This document shows, one piece after another, positions 1 to 11,534 of a stretch of DNA of 64,000 bases; the stretch's first letter is position 1, and each line of letters opens with the position of its first letter. Under the pieces are notes generated by a model. It was given only the letters and a program-made list of their open reading frames with translations, ran no database searches and had not been told where the DNA came from. The position numbers were made by a program, and so were the translations under genes. The stretch lies in contig NZ_CVRU01000079.1 in assembly GCF_001261715.1 (NCBI RefSeq), positions 1 through 64,000 of the forward strand, written 5' to 3'. This stretch comes from Dysgonomonas sp. HGC4 (GTDB lineage Bacteria; Bacteroidota; Bacteroidia; Bacteroidales; Dysgonomonadaceae).

Positions 1-151
1 GCATTATCAAGGCACTATTTCGCTATATATAAATGTTAATTAATATATTCTCGATAATTATGATCAGACTTGAAACTGAAAAAAGAGGAAGCATACGTAA
101 ACATATACTCCCTCCTTTACCATGAAAAAAAAGAACTATTTCCTAGATTGA
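1..151. other. Left edge, no gene seen
   Basis: This is AT-rich sequence downstream of the GH97 gene. I see no coding frame, strong hairpin or repeat in it. Confidence 0.6.
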
Positions 152-2297
<2,146 letters not shown>

Positions 2298-2374
2298 TTG
2301 TGAGTTAATCGTATTACAAAAAAAGCTTATTTAACTCTGATTAGCGTTGAGGAATAGTGCCTAACTAACAATAA

Positions 2375-2398
2375 AAGGTTGCAAACGTTTGCAACCTT
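2375..2398. promoter_or_regulatory. 24-bp perfect palindrome containing a LacI-type operator
   Basis: This is a perfect palindrome centred at 2386/2387. Its inner 14 bases TGCAAACGTTTGCA (2380-2393) are identical to the palindrome at 11212-11225 beside susC. The sequence follows the LacI-family operator pattern with a central CG. It sits 130 bp upstream of the GH97 start and 25 bp past the GH13 stop. It could also fold as a hairpin at the end of the GH13 transcript. Confidence 0.65.
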
Positions 2399-2423
2399 CT
2401 ATTTATATGAAGCAACCCTCCAC

Positions 2424-5159
2424 TTATCTCTTGATAAACTTTTGAGAGACTATCTTATCTGCTAATTTTAGCTTTACAATATAAATACCTTTCGATAATG
2501 TTGATGTTCCGATAGATTCTGTATTTGTCTTCTTTAAAAGGGCACCCCCCGACAAATCATAAACAGTTATCGATTTTGCAGTACCATCTGTATATTCTAT
2601 ACGATCCTCAAGAATAGTGAGAAATTTATTATTCTCGTACATATCTTCTTCAATAGAAGCAACACTACCTTTATCCAGATAGAACTTATATTCTCCGGGA
2701 TTTAGTGTTACCGAATAATTTGTTGACGGAATAGTTACCATTGCACCCGTAAAGGCATCATACCAGTCTCCACTGCGAGGTAATGTTACATTGGCAGTAG
2801 CACTCACTACATCAAAATTACCAACAACAAAAGCATTCATATCTGTACCTTTCCAAACTACATATTTTTGACTTCCAGCCAAAGAATGCTCTATGTTTGC
2901 AGATTCAAATACTTTATTCTCGGTTTTTAGATTGATCAGTTTCGAGTAAGTAGTATAAAGAGCTTTACGTTCCTTATCGTCTGCATACTCCCATCTAATA
3001 GGTTTTTCCGATACACGACAGTCGTTCGAAATAGTTGTACCATCGCTGCATGTATTAATAGAATAGTCATAACCCAACTCTCCAAATTGCCAGATCATTT
3101 TAGGCCCGGGCAAAGTTAGATAAAATGCCGCAGCCAATCCTGCACGCTCCAAAGCTGTAGATTGGTTCTTGATATTATAAGTTCCCGACGAGTTTCCATA
3201 TGCCTTTGCTTTAAACACCATACGCTCTTCATCGTGACTTTCCATATAAGCAACTAAGTTCGATTTTGCCCAACCTCGTTTCGAATATAAGGCCCACGAC
3301 AAATCTGACTTATTGTTTTCAGTGTATCCCATAACGGCCTCACAGTAGTTATTATTGATATTTCCCCAAAGCATAATATCGGCATCCGAAAGTACTTTTT
3401 CTTCCGAATTATCTGCTAAGTGTTCCATTATTACAATTGCATCCGAGTTACGTTTATAAATTTCAGAAGTCATTCGTTTCAAAATATCAATACGTGCCTG
3501 ATCGTACACCCATCCGTCACCTTTGGTATTGGTGAATCCTTTTGTGAAATCGAATCGGAAACCATCTACCTGATATTCTTTCATCCAATAACTATTGATG
3601 CTATCAACTAAAGCCTTGGTTTGATCTGATTCGTGATTAAAGTCATACCCCCAACTGTAATCTGTATTTGGTGACTCTATATTATACCAAGGATTATCTG
3701 TCGAAGGACGGTTGTTTGCATTATCCCAATACATCTTCACGAATGGAGATTGACCATAAGAATGGTTCAATACCATATCTATAATTACAGCCATACCTCT
3801 ACTGTGACATTCATCAACAAATGCTTTGAAGGCATCTTTTGTTCCATAATACTTATCTACTGCGAAATAAAACGATGGATTATATCCCCAGCTGCTGTTT
3901 CCTTCGAATTCGTTGATCGGCAATAATTCAATTGCATTTATTCCTAGTGATTGTAGATAGTCAAGCTTTTGCATAGTCGATTCAAAACTATGTTCTTTTG
4001 TAAAATCACGAATAAGAAGTTCATAAATTACGAGTTTCTCTTTTTCAGCCGGTGTGAAGTTTTTCGTTTTCCAAGTATATGGAGTTTGTCCTGTTTGCAT
4101 TACAGAAATTATGCCTTCTGTTTTCCCCGTTGGATATGGTTTCAAATTAGGATATACAGTTGTCGGGATATATGAATCGTTCCAAGGATCGAGAACTTTA
4201 TCAGTATACGGGTCTGCAATTTTCACCGTTCCATCAATCAAATACTGAAATGCATATTCTTTATTCTTTTCTAAATTTGAGACTGTTATCCACCAATAAT
4301 CACCTGCTTTATTAAGCATATAATTATTATCGATCTTCCAATCATTGAAATCTCCAATCAAGTATACACTTTGCTTGTTAGGCGCATACAATACAACAGT
4401 CGCAGTATTATTATCTACATAGTTAACACCTGCTCTTGTATTTGCCGGAAGAGGCAAATTAACCTGATCTTTCTTTACATTTATATAAATACTATCCCTA
4501 ACTGTTGATGGATTAATGCCCGCCTCAGCTATTAACCAAAAGGTCCCTTCTTTATCAAATTTATGAGTATAAGATATAGAGGTTACATTATCGGATTTAA
4601 CCAATTGTGTATCATTCAAAAACAGTTTGAGTGTAGTTATCTCAGAACTTTTAGCTTTTATAGCTAACGAAGCATTCTTTTCTAATAATTGATCTCCAAT
4701 AGGTGTTTCGAAACTTACTATTAAGCCTTTCTCATGTACATCAACTAATATGTCTTTGCCATTGTCTTTTCCTTCTTTTGATCCGTCAGCATTACGAAAA
4801 ACAAAAGCGAGCTTAAGTATTTTCTCTCCTGCGGGAACTCCATAGTAAGAACGAATACCCGAAGGCATGCTCAATTTCCATTTATTACTTCCAAGTGCGC
4901 TTAATTTATATTTATCACTATTGTCGAGCCAATTAGGAGCATACTTCCAATCTGAACTGGATGCACTTTTATCAGTAATGACTCCTGTATGTGCATATAC
5001 ATCATTCCCCGTATAATTATTGAGAGCTGTTGTAGATGCATCGAAAATGATTTCTACGGCAACATCGTCCGTCAGAAAAGTAGGATTTGTTGTAATAATC
5101 TGCGCCTGTATCCATAGCGGGATAAACAAGAACAGAATAAAGTAGATAGATTTTTTCAT
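2424..5159 (-). CDS. Secreted GH13 alpha-amylase with T9SS sorting domain (SusG role)
   Basis: This is an endo-acting starch hydrolase of 911 aa. The signal peptide ends near residue 20 (WIQAQ). Two N-terminal beta domains (about 25-235), probably carbohydrate-binding, are followed by a CBM48-like module (GDFNDW motif, about 240-330) and the GH13 barrel (about 370-800). The four GH13 regions are visible: D461-H466 in DMVLNH, nucleophile D537 in GFRFDFTKG, acid/base E579 in IMEHLAD, and H642-D643 in SHDE. The last 75 or so residues (VYDLSGG, KGIYIVKL, end KFIKR) match the type A T9SS C-terminal sorting domain. SusG of B. theta is instead a lipoprotein, so surface display here probably uses another route (inference). 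The gene lies between susE-like and GH97 in the sus locus. Confidence 0.93.
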   Translation of the reverse strand: MKKSIYFILFLFIPLWIQAQIITTNPTFLTDDVAVEIIFDASTTALNNYTGNDVYAHTGVITDKSASSSDWKYAPNWLDNSDKYKLSALGSNKWKLSMPSGIRSYYGVPAGEKILKLAFVFRNADGSKEGKDNGKDILVDVHEKGLIVSFETPIGDQLLEKNASLAIKAKSSEITTLKLFLNDTQLVKSDNVTSISYTHKFDKEGTFWLIAEAGINPSTVRDSIYINVKKDQVNLPLPANTRAGVNYVDNNTATVVLYAPNKQSVYLIGDFNDWKIDNNYMLNKAGDYWWITVSNLEKNKEYAFQYLIDGTVKIADPYTDKVLDPWNDSYIPTTVYPNLKPYPTGKTEGIISVMQTGQTPYTWKTKNFTPAEKEKLVIYELLIRDFTKEHSFESTMQKLDYLQSLGINAIELLPINEFEGNSSWGYNPSFYFAVDKYYGTKDAFKAFVDECHSRGMAVIIDMVLNHSYGQSPFVKMYWDNANNRPSTDNPWYNIESPNTDYSWGYDFNHESDQTKALVDSINSYWMKEYQVDGFRFDFTKGFTNTKGDGWVYDQARIDILKRMTSEIYKRNSDAIVIMEHLADNSEEKVLSDADIMLWGNINNNYCEAVMGYTENNKSDLSWALYSKRGWAKSNLVAYMESHDEERMVFKAKAYGNSSGTYNIKNQSTALERAGLAAAFYLTLPGPKMIWQFGELGYDYSINTCSDGTTISNDCRVSEKPIRWEYADDKERKALYTTYSKLINLKTENKVFESANIEHSLAGSQKYVVWKGTDMNAFVVGNFDVVSATANVTLPRSGDWYDAFTGAMVTIPSTNYSVTLNPGEYKFYLDKGSVASIEEDMYENNKFLTILEDRIEYTDGTAKSITVYDLSGGALLKKTNTESIGTSTLSKGIYIVKLKLADKIVSQKFIKR

Positions 5160-5204
5160 GGTAATAATTATTAATAAGTAGTTTGTGGTCTTTCGCTTTA
5201 AATA

Positions 5205-5236
5205 AGGAAAGGAGCAAATAAACTCACTCCTTTCCT
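5205..5236 (-). terminator. Hairpin between susE-like and GH13
   Basis: GGAAAGGAG at 5206-5214 pairs with CTCCTTTCC at 5227-5235, a 9-10 bp stem with a 12-nt loop. On the minus strand it is followed only by a weak TTATTT tract. It may reduce amylase expression relative to susCDE or protect the upstream mRNA end. Confidence 0.6.
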
Positions 5237-5271
5237 ATTATACTATCTAACAAATTAAATCGATTGGCTTT

Positions 5272-6414
5272 TTATGGTAATCTATCCTCATCGATAATTA
5301 CATAATGTTTAGTCAAGTCATTAAATGAGATGAAATACGTTGATTCTCTTGCAATTCCAATATTATCACCACTGTCACTTATTCCAAATGGCAGATTAGT
5401 TGAATTTCCACCCCAACTTACAGCCCAACCTTCATTGGCTCTGAACTTAATTTCAGCAGCAGTTAATTTGATTCCTTTAACTACCCAAACATGCGGTGTA
5501 ATCTGAGTCATTGGAGTATCAGAATTCCAATCGCCAGCTGTAGCACTACCAATCACTCCTATTTTATCATAAGCAGTGGCTGTAGCTCCTTCGGCATAAG
5601 GTTTAAAACTGTATGTTAATGCTTTAAGATCAACAGAGAATGTATAATAACCACTTGTTGCAGGTGTCAGTATATTATCTTGACTATTTACAACCAAGCT
5701 TCCACCAGCTCCAGAGCCATAAGCTGTATTCCAGTCACCGGCTGTTATTACCACTTTCACTCCTGCACCTCCTTTGAAAAATCCGGTATAGGTATATTGA
5801 CCTAGTGATACTTCTAAGTTAGTATTGCCAAAGAATACTTGTAGGTCACGACCTATAGCACCTGCACTATTATCCCATCCTACTAATCCATCTCCTACAA
5901 TATATACAACAGGAGTATCTAGGGCTTTGTAAGGAATAACTCTCGCTTTAAACACGTTAGATGCAGATGATGGAACCACCACATTACCAACGCGAGTAAT
6001 TACACGAAACTCTACATTTGCAATAGTATCTGCCGGCACACGGAAGCCATTCATCAGTACTTTATTCACGTCCTCCACCTTAAGTGAAGTAGTATAATCT
6101 GAAGATTCTGCATCAACAGTTACTCCGGGAACAGGAGTAAAAGTTCGCGCTTGCGAAAAATCATTTCCTGCCAAGTCCATCTGTACCACATAAGATACAG
6201 CTCCTACTAAAAGATCTGTTTGCTTATAAGCAGTCCAATCCAATGTTAATAAAACCTTCGATGCATTCACTTGCTCTAATACATAAAGCGTATCATTTGC
6301 AGGGTGTGTCAATACCGAAGCTTTGTATTGAGGAAGAACGGGATCTGTATCGTCGTTACATGAGACAAAAGCAAATATAACGGCCATTAAGAATAATATA
6401 TTTTTTATTTTCAT
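5272..6414 (-). CDS. SusE-like starch-binding outer-membrane lipoprotein
   Basis: This 380-aa surface lipoprotein is expected to bind starch beside SusCD. A lipoprotein signal with lipobox FVSC puts the lipid on C19. An N-terminal SusE-type Ig-like domain follows (about 25-155, with a VSYVVQMDLAGNDF-type strand pattern). Two repeated C-terminal starch-binding modules come next. The last one (GVIGSATAGDWNSDTPM, then a WVVKGIKL strand) is the SusE/SusF signature fold. At 380 residues it matches SusE (387) and is shorter than SusF (485). It lies 31 bp after susD and is surely co-transcribed with it. No separate SusF is present. Confidence 0.88.
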   Translation of the reverse strand: MKIKNILFLMAVIFAFVSCNDDTDPVLPQYKASVLTHPANDTLYVLEQVNASKVLLTLDWTAYKQTDLLVGAVSYVVQMDLAGNDFSQARTFTPVPGVTVDAESSDYTTSLKVEDVNKVLMNGFRVPADTIANVEFRVITRVGNVVVPSSASNVFKARVIPYKALDTPVVYIVGDGLVGWDNSAGAIGRDLQVFFGNTNLEVSLGQYTYTGFFKGGAGVKVVITAGDWNTAYGSGAGGSLVVNSQDNILTPATSGYYTFSVDLKALTYSFKPYAEGATATAYDKIGVIGSATAGDWNSDTPMTQITPHVWVVKGIKLTAAEIKFRANEGWAVSWGGNSTNLPFGISDSGDNIGIARESTYFISFNDLTKHYVIIDEDRLP

Positions 6415-6444
6415 AATGCTTTTCTTTTTCTTTATTAGACAATC

Positions 6445-8004
6445 TTACTTATATAATTCATTTTGAACCAAAGCTGGGTTACCTGTAAGATGTTTTGTAC
6501 TGATCGGAAGAAGATTGTATTTATCATCTATATCTCCTCCATTTTGCGATCCACCTTTCCAAGCCCAATTGTAACCTTTGGTAAATTTACCAAAACGAAT
6601 CAAGTCAGTTCTTCTTTGTCCTTCCCAATACAACTCACGTCCTCTTTCGTTAAGTATATCTTGCAACGTAATAGATGTTGCAGCACTTAAACCTGTTCTT
6701 GGATGAGCGTGAACTTTATTATATGTAGTTAACGCATTTGTTGCATCACCCAATCTTAATTCCGCTTCAGCTTGTATAAGTATAACGTCAGCTAATCTGA
6801 ATAAAGGAAAATCTGTATCCGCCCATTGGCCAGGACCATTTACATTTGTAGCTCCATCCCATCCTTTATTAGTAAATTTCATAACAGACCATCCTTTATT
6901 AAAGTTACCAAGATCGGTCATGTTCTGATCTCTGTCTGTTTTGAAGAATAGTGCTCGTTTATCATTATTAGCAAAAAGACTCGATAATTGTTGAGTTGCT
7001 CTATTTCCACTCCATGAAGCAGTGAAATCTAATAAACTAAGCATGTCACCACCAGTTGAAGATGCCATCACAAAAACGATCCCTCCCCAGTCTGTAGCTA
7101 GTTTATTATCATAAGGCAGCGTAAATATAATTTCTTTTGATCTGTCATTATCTGCACAGAAAAGATTTTGATATGTACCTTCCAACTGTAAGTTTGAATA
7201 TGAAGTTACTTTCTTAGCATATGTCAAAGCATCATTCCAACGAGCTTTTCCTGTATAAACTTCTGCATTAATATACAATTTAGCTAAAACAGTTTGTAAA
7301 ACCTGATTGGTTATCAACCCGTATGTTGATGCAGACTGATCTAATAACAAGCCACTTTTTTCAATATCAAGAAGTTCGCTCTCTATCCATTCAAACATAC
7401 CCTCTCTACCTAATTGTTGAGGTATATATGTTACAGGATGATCTTCTGTAACCCAACCCGGGTTTCCATAAACATCTAGTAGGAAGTAATAATTCATTGC
7501 TCTCAAAACACGAACTTCGGCTCTCGAACGATCCAAATGATCTACCTCTACTCTTGGAACCTGAGTATTTTTCAAAAATTCATTTGCAAATACAATATTT
7601 AGCATACAACGTTGATAAAGCATATATCCGATGTAGTTATCAGGAGTCAAAAATGTTTGAGAGTAATTTCTTTCATCGATATCACTCCATGCACATTTAG
7701 CTTCATCAGAAGTAAGTTCTTGTATGTTGAAATAAGTTCTTAGGAATGTTGTTTTCCCCTGATCGGAAGAAGAAGGTATATCTCCATCTCCATCTGGTCC
7801 CGTTATACCCAGTTTACTAAAACCTGCATATACTTTTGCTATTAACATCGGATAGTTCGAAGCATCAGCATAAGGGTCTAGCTCAATATTGGGACCCTGT
7901 GGTACTGTATTCAAGTCATCTAGACACGAGGTAAATGATACTGCCAGAGCTATTGACAATATTGCATATAGTAGTTTTCTACTTTTTATTATTCTATCTT
8001 TCAT
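6445..8004 (-). CDS. susD: SusD-like starch-binding outer-membrane lipoprotein
   Basis: This is the lid protein of the SusCD importer, 519 aa. The lipobox SFTSC places the lipidated cysteine at C27. The TPR-rich RagB/SusD fold is indicated by the N-terminal region (DLNTVPQGP), by the segment YFLLDVYGNPGW, and by the closing motif ILNERGRELYWEGQRRTDLIRFGKF, quoted here in part, which is diagnostic of the family. It starts 13 bp after the susC stop, in the same operon. The starch assignment comes from the GH13, GH97 and susE-like neighbours rather than from visible binding residues. Confidence 0.93.
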   Translation of the reverse strand: MKDRIIKSRKLLYAILSIALAVSFTSCLDDLNTVPQGPNIELDPYADASNYPMLIAKVYAGFSKLGITGPDGDGDIPSSSDQGKTTFLRTYFNIQELTSDEAKCAWSDIDERNYSQTFLTPDNYIGYMLYQRCMLNIVFANEFLKNTQVPRVEVDHLDRSRAEVRVLRAMNYYFLLDVYGNPGWVTEDHPVTYIPQQLGREGMFEWIESELLDIEKSGLLLDQSASTYGLITNQVLQTVLAKLYINAEVYTGKARWNDALTYAKKVTSYSNLQLEGTYQNLFCADNDRSKEIIFTLPYDNKLATDWGGIVFVMASSTGGDMLSLLDFTASWSGNRATQQLSSLFANNDKRALFFKTDRDQNMTDLGNFNKGWSVMKFTNKGWDGATNVNGPGQWADTDFPLFRLADVILIQAEAELRLGDATNALTTYNKVHAHPRTGLSAATSITLQDILNERGRELYWEGQRRTDLIRFGKFTKGYNWAWKGGSQNGGDIDDKYNLLPISTKHLTGNPALVQNELYK

Positions 8005-8017
8005 AAGTCTTCAGTTA

Positions 8018-11000
8018 TTAAAAATTCAGATTTAAACCCAGCATAAAGATCAATGGTCTTGGATAGAAATTATAATCTATACCATCATACACCTCAGGAT
8101 CTAAACCTCTGTATTTAGTTATAACAATTGGGTTCTGAACAATTCCATACACTCTGGCTTTAGTTTGACCTCTAAACAAGTTATCAAATGTATATCCTAA
8201 AGTAATGTTATCGATTTTAAGGAATGACGCATTCTGCACATAATGGTCAGACAGAGCTTGTTTCGACATGAAATTAGTATTTAATGCTGATGTTGGTCTA
8301 TTAGTAAGAAAAACACTATTCGCATAAATAGCTTCTAAGCTGATATCTGCACTATTGGCTTCGGTAGCATTATAAACATAATTACCAAAAGAAGCACGTC
8401 CGTTAAATGCGAAATCCCAGTTTTTATATAACCATTTCGAATTGAATCCCATAACTACGTCTGCAGCAGGTTTCTTATGGTAATATAAGTCAGACTCATC
8501 TATTACACCATCTCCATTTCTATCAACATATACACCTTCCAATGGTTTTCCATTGCTATCATATACTTGTTCGTATACATAATATGTTTTAGGAGCATAT
8601 CCGGTTGCATAGATCTGAACTTCTTTTCCACCATCTCCACCTGAAGAACCTGTACTAATACCTACAAATCCAGGATCCTGAGTAGCTGTCAACTGTGTTA
8701 TCTTACTTTTATTGTAAGCAACATTGAATCCTACTTGCCACTCAAAGTCTTTTGATACAATTGGACGACCATTGATAGCGAATTCAAAACCTTTATTTTC
8801 CATTGTTCCTATATTCTGAGGTAATCTCTCAGCTGGACTTGTTCCTGCAATTACCGGAGCCTCTCTATTCAATAGGTCTGTTGTTTCACGGAAGTATACA
8901 TCTACAGCTCCACTGATTCGGTTATTTAAAAATCCATAATCAACCCCAAAGTTCCAAGTTGTAGTAGTTTCCCACTTAAGATCAGGATTATAACCATTTG
9001 GTCTCATTAGGTTAACCCAATTAGTTGATCCGTCAGGATTCAATCCCATTGGATAATAAGCTTGTCCTTTACCAATATTATAAGAAGGTGTTGAAGGATA
9101 GTAATAATCATCACCTAAATCTTGTTGGCCTGTTTTACCCCATCCCACACGTGCTTTAAGATCACTCAATACAGATATATCTCTTAAGAATGATTCTTCT
9201 TTCAGTTTCCAAGCTAATGCTACTGAAGGGAATACACTCCAACGATTGTCTTTGTTGAAACGAGATGATCCATCTCGACGAACTGTTGCTGTTAACAGAT
9301 ATTTATCATTGAATGTATAGTTTAAACGTCCGAAGAAAGATATCAGATAGTTTTCTTTGAAATCATAGTAGTTTACACCTGGATTCATCTCACCTAAACT
9401 AGAGTTATCTTCTTTTGAAACAAACCACAGTCCTTGATCGCTTGTTTTCTTATTATGTTGCCATGAGTAACCACCCATTACATCAATCTTACTCTTCAAA
9501 GAGGTCACATCTTTTATATATTGACCATAGAACTCCATCAGCTGATTGTTTCTGAAGTTTGTGAAATCTTTTCTCTGACCGCTTCTTTCATTGTTTTCAC
9601 TATAAGAGGTAGGGTTGAATGGATCTTTAAAGTCTGTACCACCGGTGGTGGCAATATCCATACCTAAATTCAGGTTTAATCTTAAATCAGGGAAAAAGTG
9701 TAATTTATAATCAGCCTGAACATTACCTACGAAGTTACGAACATTAGCTCTGTTATTTTGCATTTCAAGCATAGCTACAGGATTCTTTCCTGCAATAGGA
9801 GCAAGAGCTCCTTTGCTGTCTGTCCAAGTGAAGAATCCACCCCATTGGCTCCCATTCATAACTGGCTGTGTAGGATCGAAGCTTACTGCCGAACCAATAG
9901 CACCTGTATCTGCAAAACGAGTATGAGAATACATTCCCTTACCGTTAATATTTAATTTTAAATGATCGTCAAATAAAGAAGGAGTTAAAGACACATTGGC
10001 TGTAACCCTTTCCATACCGGAAGTTCTAAGGATACCTTCTTCGTTGGTGTAACCTACTGAAGTACGGAATGGAACCGCTTTACCGATAGAACCATATACA
10101 CTTATGTTTTGGTCGGTATTGAAACCTGTTTGAAATATTTCATCTTGCCAGTTGGTATTTGCTTTTCCAAGCTTAGCCATAACAACATCATATCTGTCAT
10201 CACCTCTAAAACGAGACTCAACAAAGTTTCGGTACTCATTTGCACCCAAAACATCAACACTGTTTCTTCTAGTACTTAACGAGAAGTTACCATCGTATGT
10301 AACTCTTAACTTACCACCACTAGTTCCTTTCTTTGTTGTAATTAAAATAACACCATTAGAAGCTCGCGAACCATAAATAGCTGTTGCCGAAGCATCTTTT
10401 AGTACTGTAAATGTTTCGATGTCATTTGGGTTTAATAAACTAAGAGGGTTCGAAGATCCTGCAAGGTCATTACTCATAAATACTCCATCGATTATTATCA
10501 ACGGATCATTAGTAGCTGTTAATGAAGAACCTCCACGAATACGGATAGTAGCTCCGTCACCTGGTCTACCTCCACCAGTTGTAACTGCTACCCCAGCAAT
10601 TTTACCTTGTAACAGGTCTTGAGCTGTAGTTGCAAATCCGTGCTCTTTCTCGTCGATTTTAACAGCAACAACCGATCCTGTAGCATCATTCTTTTTCACG
10701 CTACCATAACCAATTACTACTACTTCACTCAACAATTCAGTATCATCTTGTAATACTATACTGATGTTTTTTTGATTTCCTACGGCAATCTCTTGTGGCT
10801 TGAACCCTATGTAAGAGATAACAAGAGTATTGCCTGCCGAGGCATTAATTTGAAAATTACCATCAAAATCTGTTACTGTACCGATTGTTGATCCTTTTAC
10901 AACAACACTCGCTCCAATAATAGTTTCGCCCTGTGAATCTTTTACATTTCCGCGGATAGTTCCTGCGGAACCACTTTGGGCATACGTTGTTGATAACGAC

Positions 11001-11068
11001 AATATTCCCATCAAGCAAAAGATGAACATTGACACACAACTTTTTCTTACCTTTTCTTTCATGTGCAA
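8018..11068 (-). CDS. susC: SusC-like TonB-dependent starch oligosaccharide transporter
   Basis: This is an outer-membrane beta-barrel importer, 1016 aa. A Sec signal (ends TTYAQ, about residue 31) is followed by a carboxypeptidase-D regulatory-like domain (about 36-115, TIRGNVKDSQGETIIGAS), a TonB-box-like EVVVIGYG (about 119), a plug domain (IRIRGGSSL, about 175) and a 22-strand barrel ending in an aromatic residue (LGLNLNF). It is the first gene of the sus operon. An ATG two codons downstream (11062) is an alternative start. The 466-bp region to the divergent GH92 gene contains a LacI-type palindrome. No SusR-like regulator is visible on this side. Confidence 0.95.
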   Translation of the reverse strand: MHMKEKVRKSCVSMFIFCLMGILSLSTTYAQSGSAGTIRGNVKDSQGETIIGASVVVKGSTIGTVTDFDGNFQINASAGNTLVISYIGFKPQEIAVGNQKNISIVLQDDTELLSEVVVIGYGSVKKNDATGSVVAVKIDEKEHGFATTAQDLLQGKIAGVAVTTGGGRPGDGATIRIRGGSSLTATNDPLIIIDGVFMSNDLAGSSNPLSLLNPNDIETFTVLKDASATAIYGSRASNGVILITTKKGTSGGKLRVTYDGNFSLSTRRNSVDVLGANEYRNFVESRFRGDDRYDVVMAKLGKANTNWQDEIFQTGFNTDQNISVYGSIGKAVPFRTSVGYTNEEGILRTSGMERVTANVSLTPSLFDDHLKLNINGKGMYSHTRFADTGAIGSAVSFDPTQPVMNGSQWGGFFTWTDSKGALAPIAGKNPVAMLEMQNNRANVRNFVGNVQADYKLHFFPDLRLNLNLGMDIATTGGTDFKDPFNPTSYSENNERSGQRKDFTNFRNNQLMEFYGQYIKDVTSLKSKIDVMGGYSWQHNKKTSDQGLWFVSKEDNSSLGEMNPGVNYYDFKENYLISFFGRLNYTFNDKYLLTATVRRDGSSRFNKDNRWSVFPSVALAWKLKEESFLRDISVLSDLKARVGWGKTGQQDLGDDYYYPSTPSYNIGKGQAYYPMGLNPDGSTNWVNLMRPNGYNPDLKWETTTTWNFGVDYGFLNNRISGAVDVYFRETTDLLNREAPVIAGTSPAERLPQNIGTMENKGFEFAINGRPIVSKDFEWQVGFNVAYNKSKITQLTATQDPGFVGISTGSSGGDGGKEVQIYATGYAPKTYYVYEQVYDSNGKPLEGVYVDRNGDGVIDESDLYYHKKPAADVVMGFNSKWLYKNWDFAFNGRASFGNYVYNATEANSADISLEAIYANSVFLTNRPTSALNTNFMSKQALSDHYVQNASFLKIDNITLGYTFDNLFRGQTKARVYGIVQNPIVITKYRGLDPEVYDGIDYNFYPRPLIFMLGLNLNF

Positions 11069-11211
11069 ATTATTAAGATTAACATTAATATGTTATTAAT
11101 TTCATGGATAAAGCCTGTTTTACTTTTTTAACTAGCCTAAATCATATTACAAATATGAGATGTAGCAGTTGTATTTTATCATTCAATAACAATAAAACAA
11201 GCTTTTTGTTA

Positions 11212-11225
11212 TGCAAACGTTTGCA
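11212..11225. promoter_or_regulatory. LacI-type operator palindrome upstream of susC and GH92
   Basis: The perfect 14-bp palindrome TGCAAACGTTTGCA is identical to the core at 2380-2393. It lies 144 bp upstream of the susC start and 310 bp upstream of the divergent GH92 start. The protein that binds it is not in the window. Confidence 0.7.
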
Positions 11226-11405
11226 CAAATTAGATTCCAGAACCGATAACTCTCTTATTCTTAAATATTCACACAAAAATTACAATTTAACATTTTTTAA
11301 ACACATGTCAAAATAACAAGAAAAGGAGAGATTACACTATTCAATGATATAGGATAATAAAGGGATATATAGTCAATGCTTTTTTAATTTTTGAGGAATT
11401 ATACT

Positions 11406-11413
11406 TAGATTTG
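11406..11413 (+). promoter_or_regulatory. -7 box candidate for the GH92 gene
   Basis: TAGATTTG fits the Bacteroidota TAnnTTTG -7 consensus, about 120 bp upstream of the GH92 start. No clear TTG is found at the -33 position. Confidence 0.4.
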
Positions 11414-11534
11414 CTATCTAAATGACACGAAACCTTCTATCTAATTATATAGCATAGAAATTATTTATAACAAAAGTCGGAGATTTTACTTAATCCTGAA
11501 TTAAATGAAACAAAATCAAACTAAATAATAAATC

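Noticed and set aside
11104-11316. 70-codon plus-strand frame in the susC/GH92 gap
   Set aside because: It spans the LacI-type operator and reads like translated noncoding DNA.
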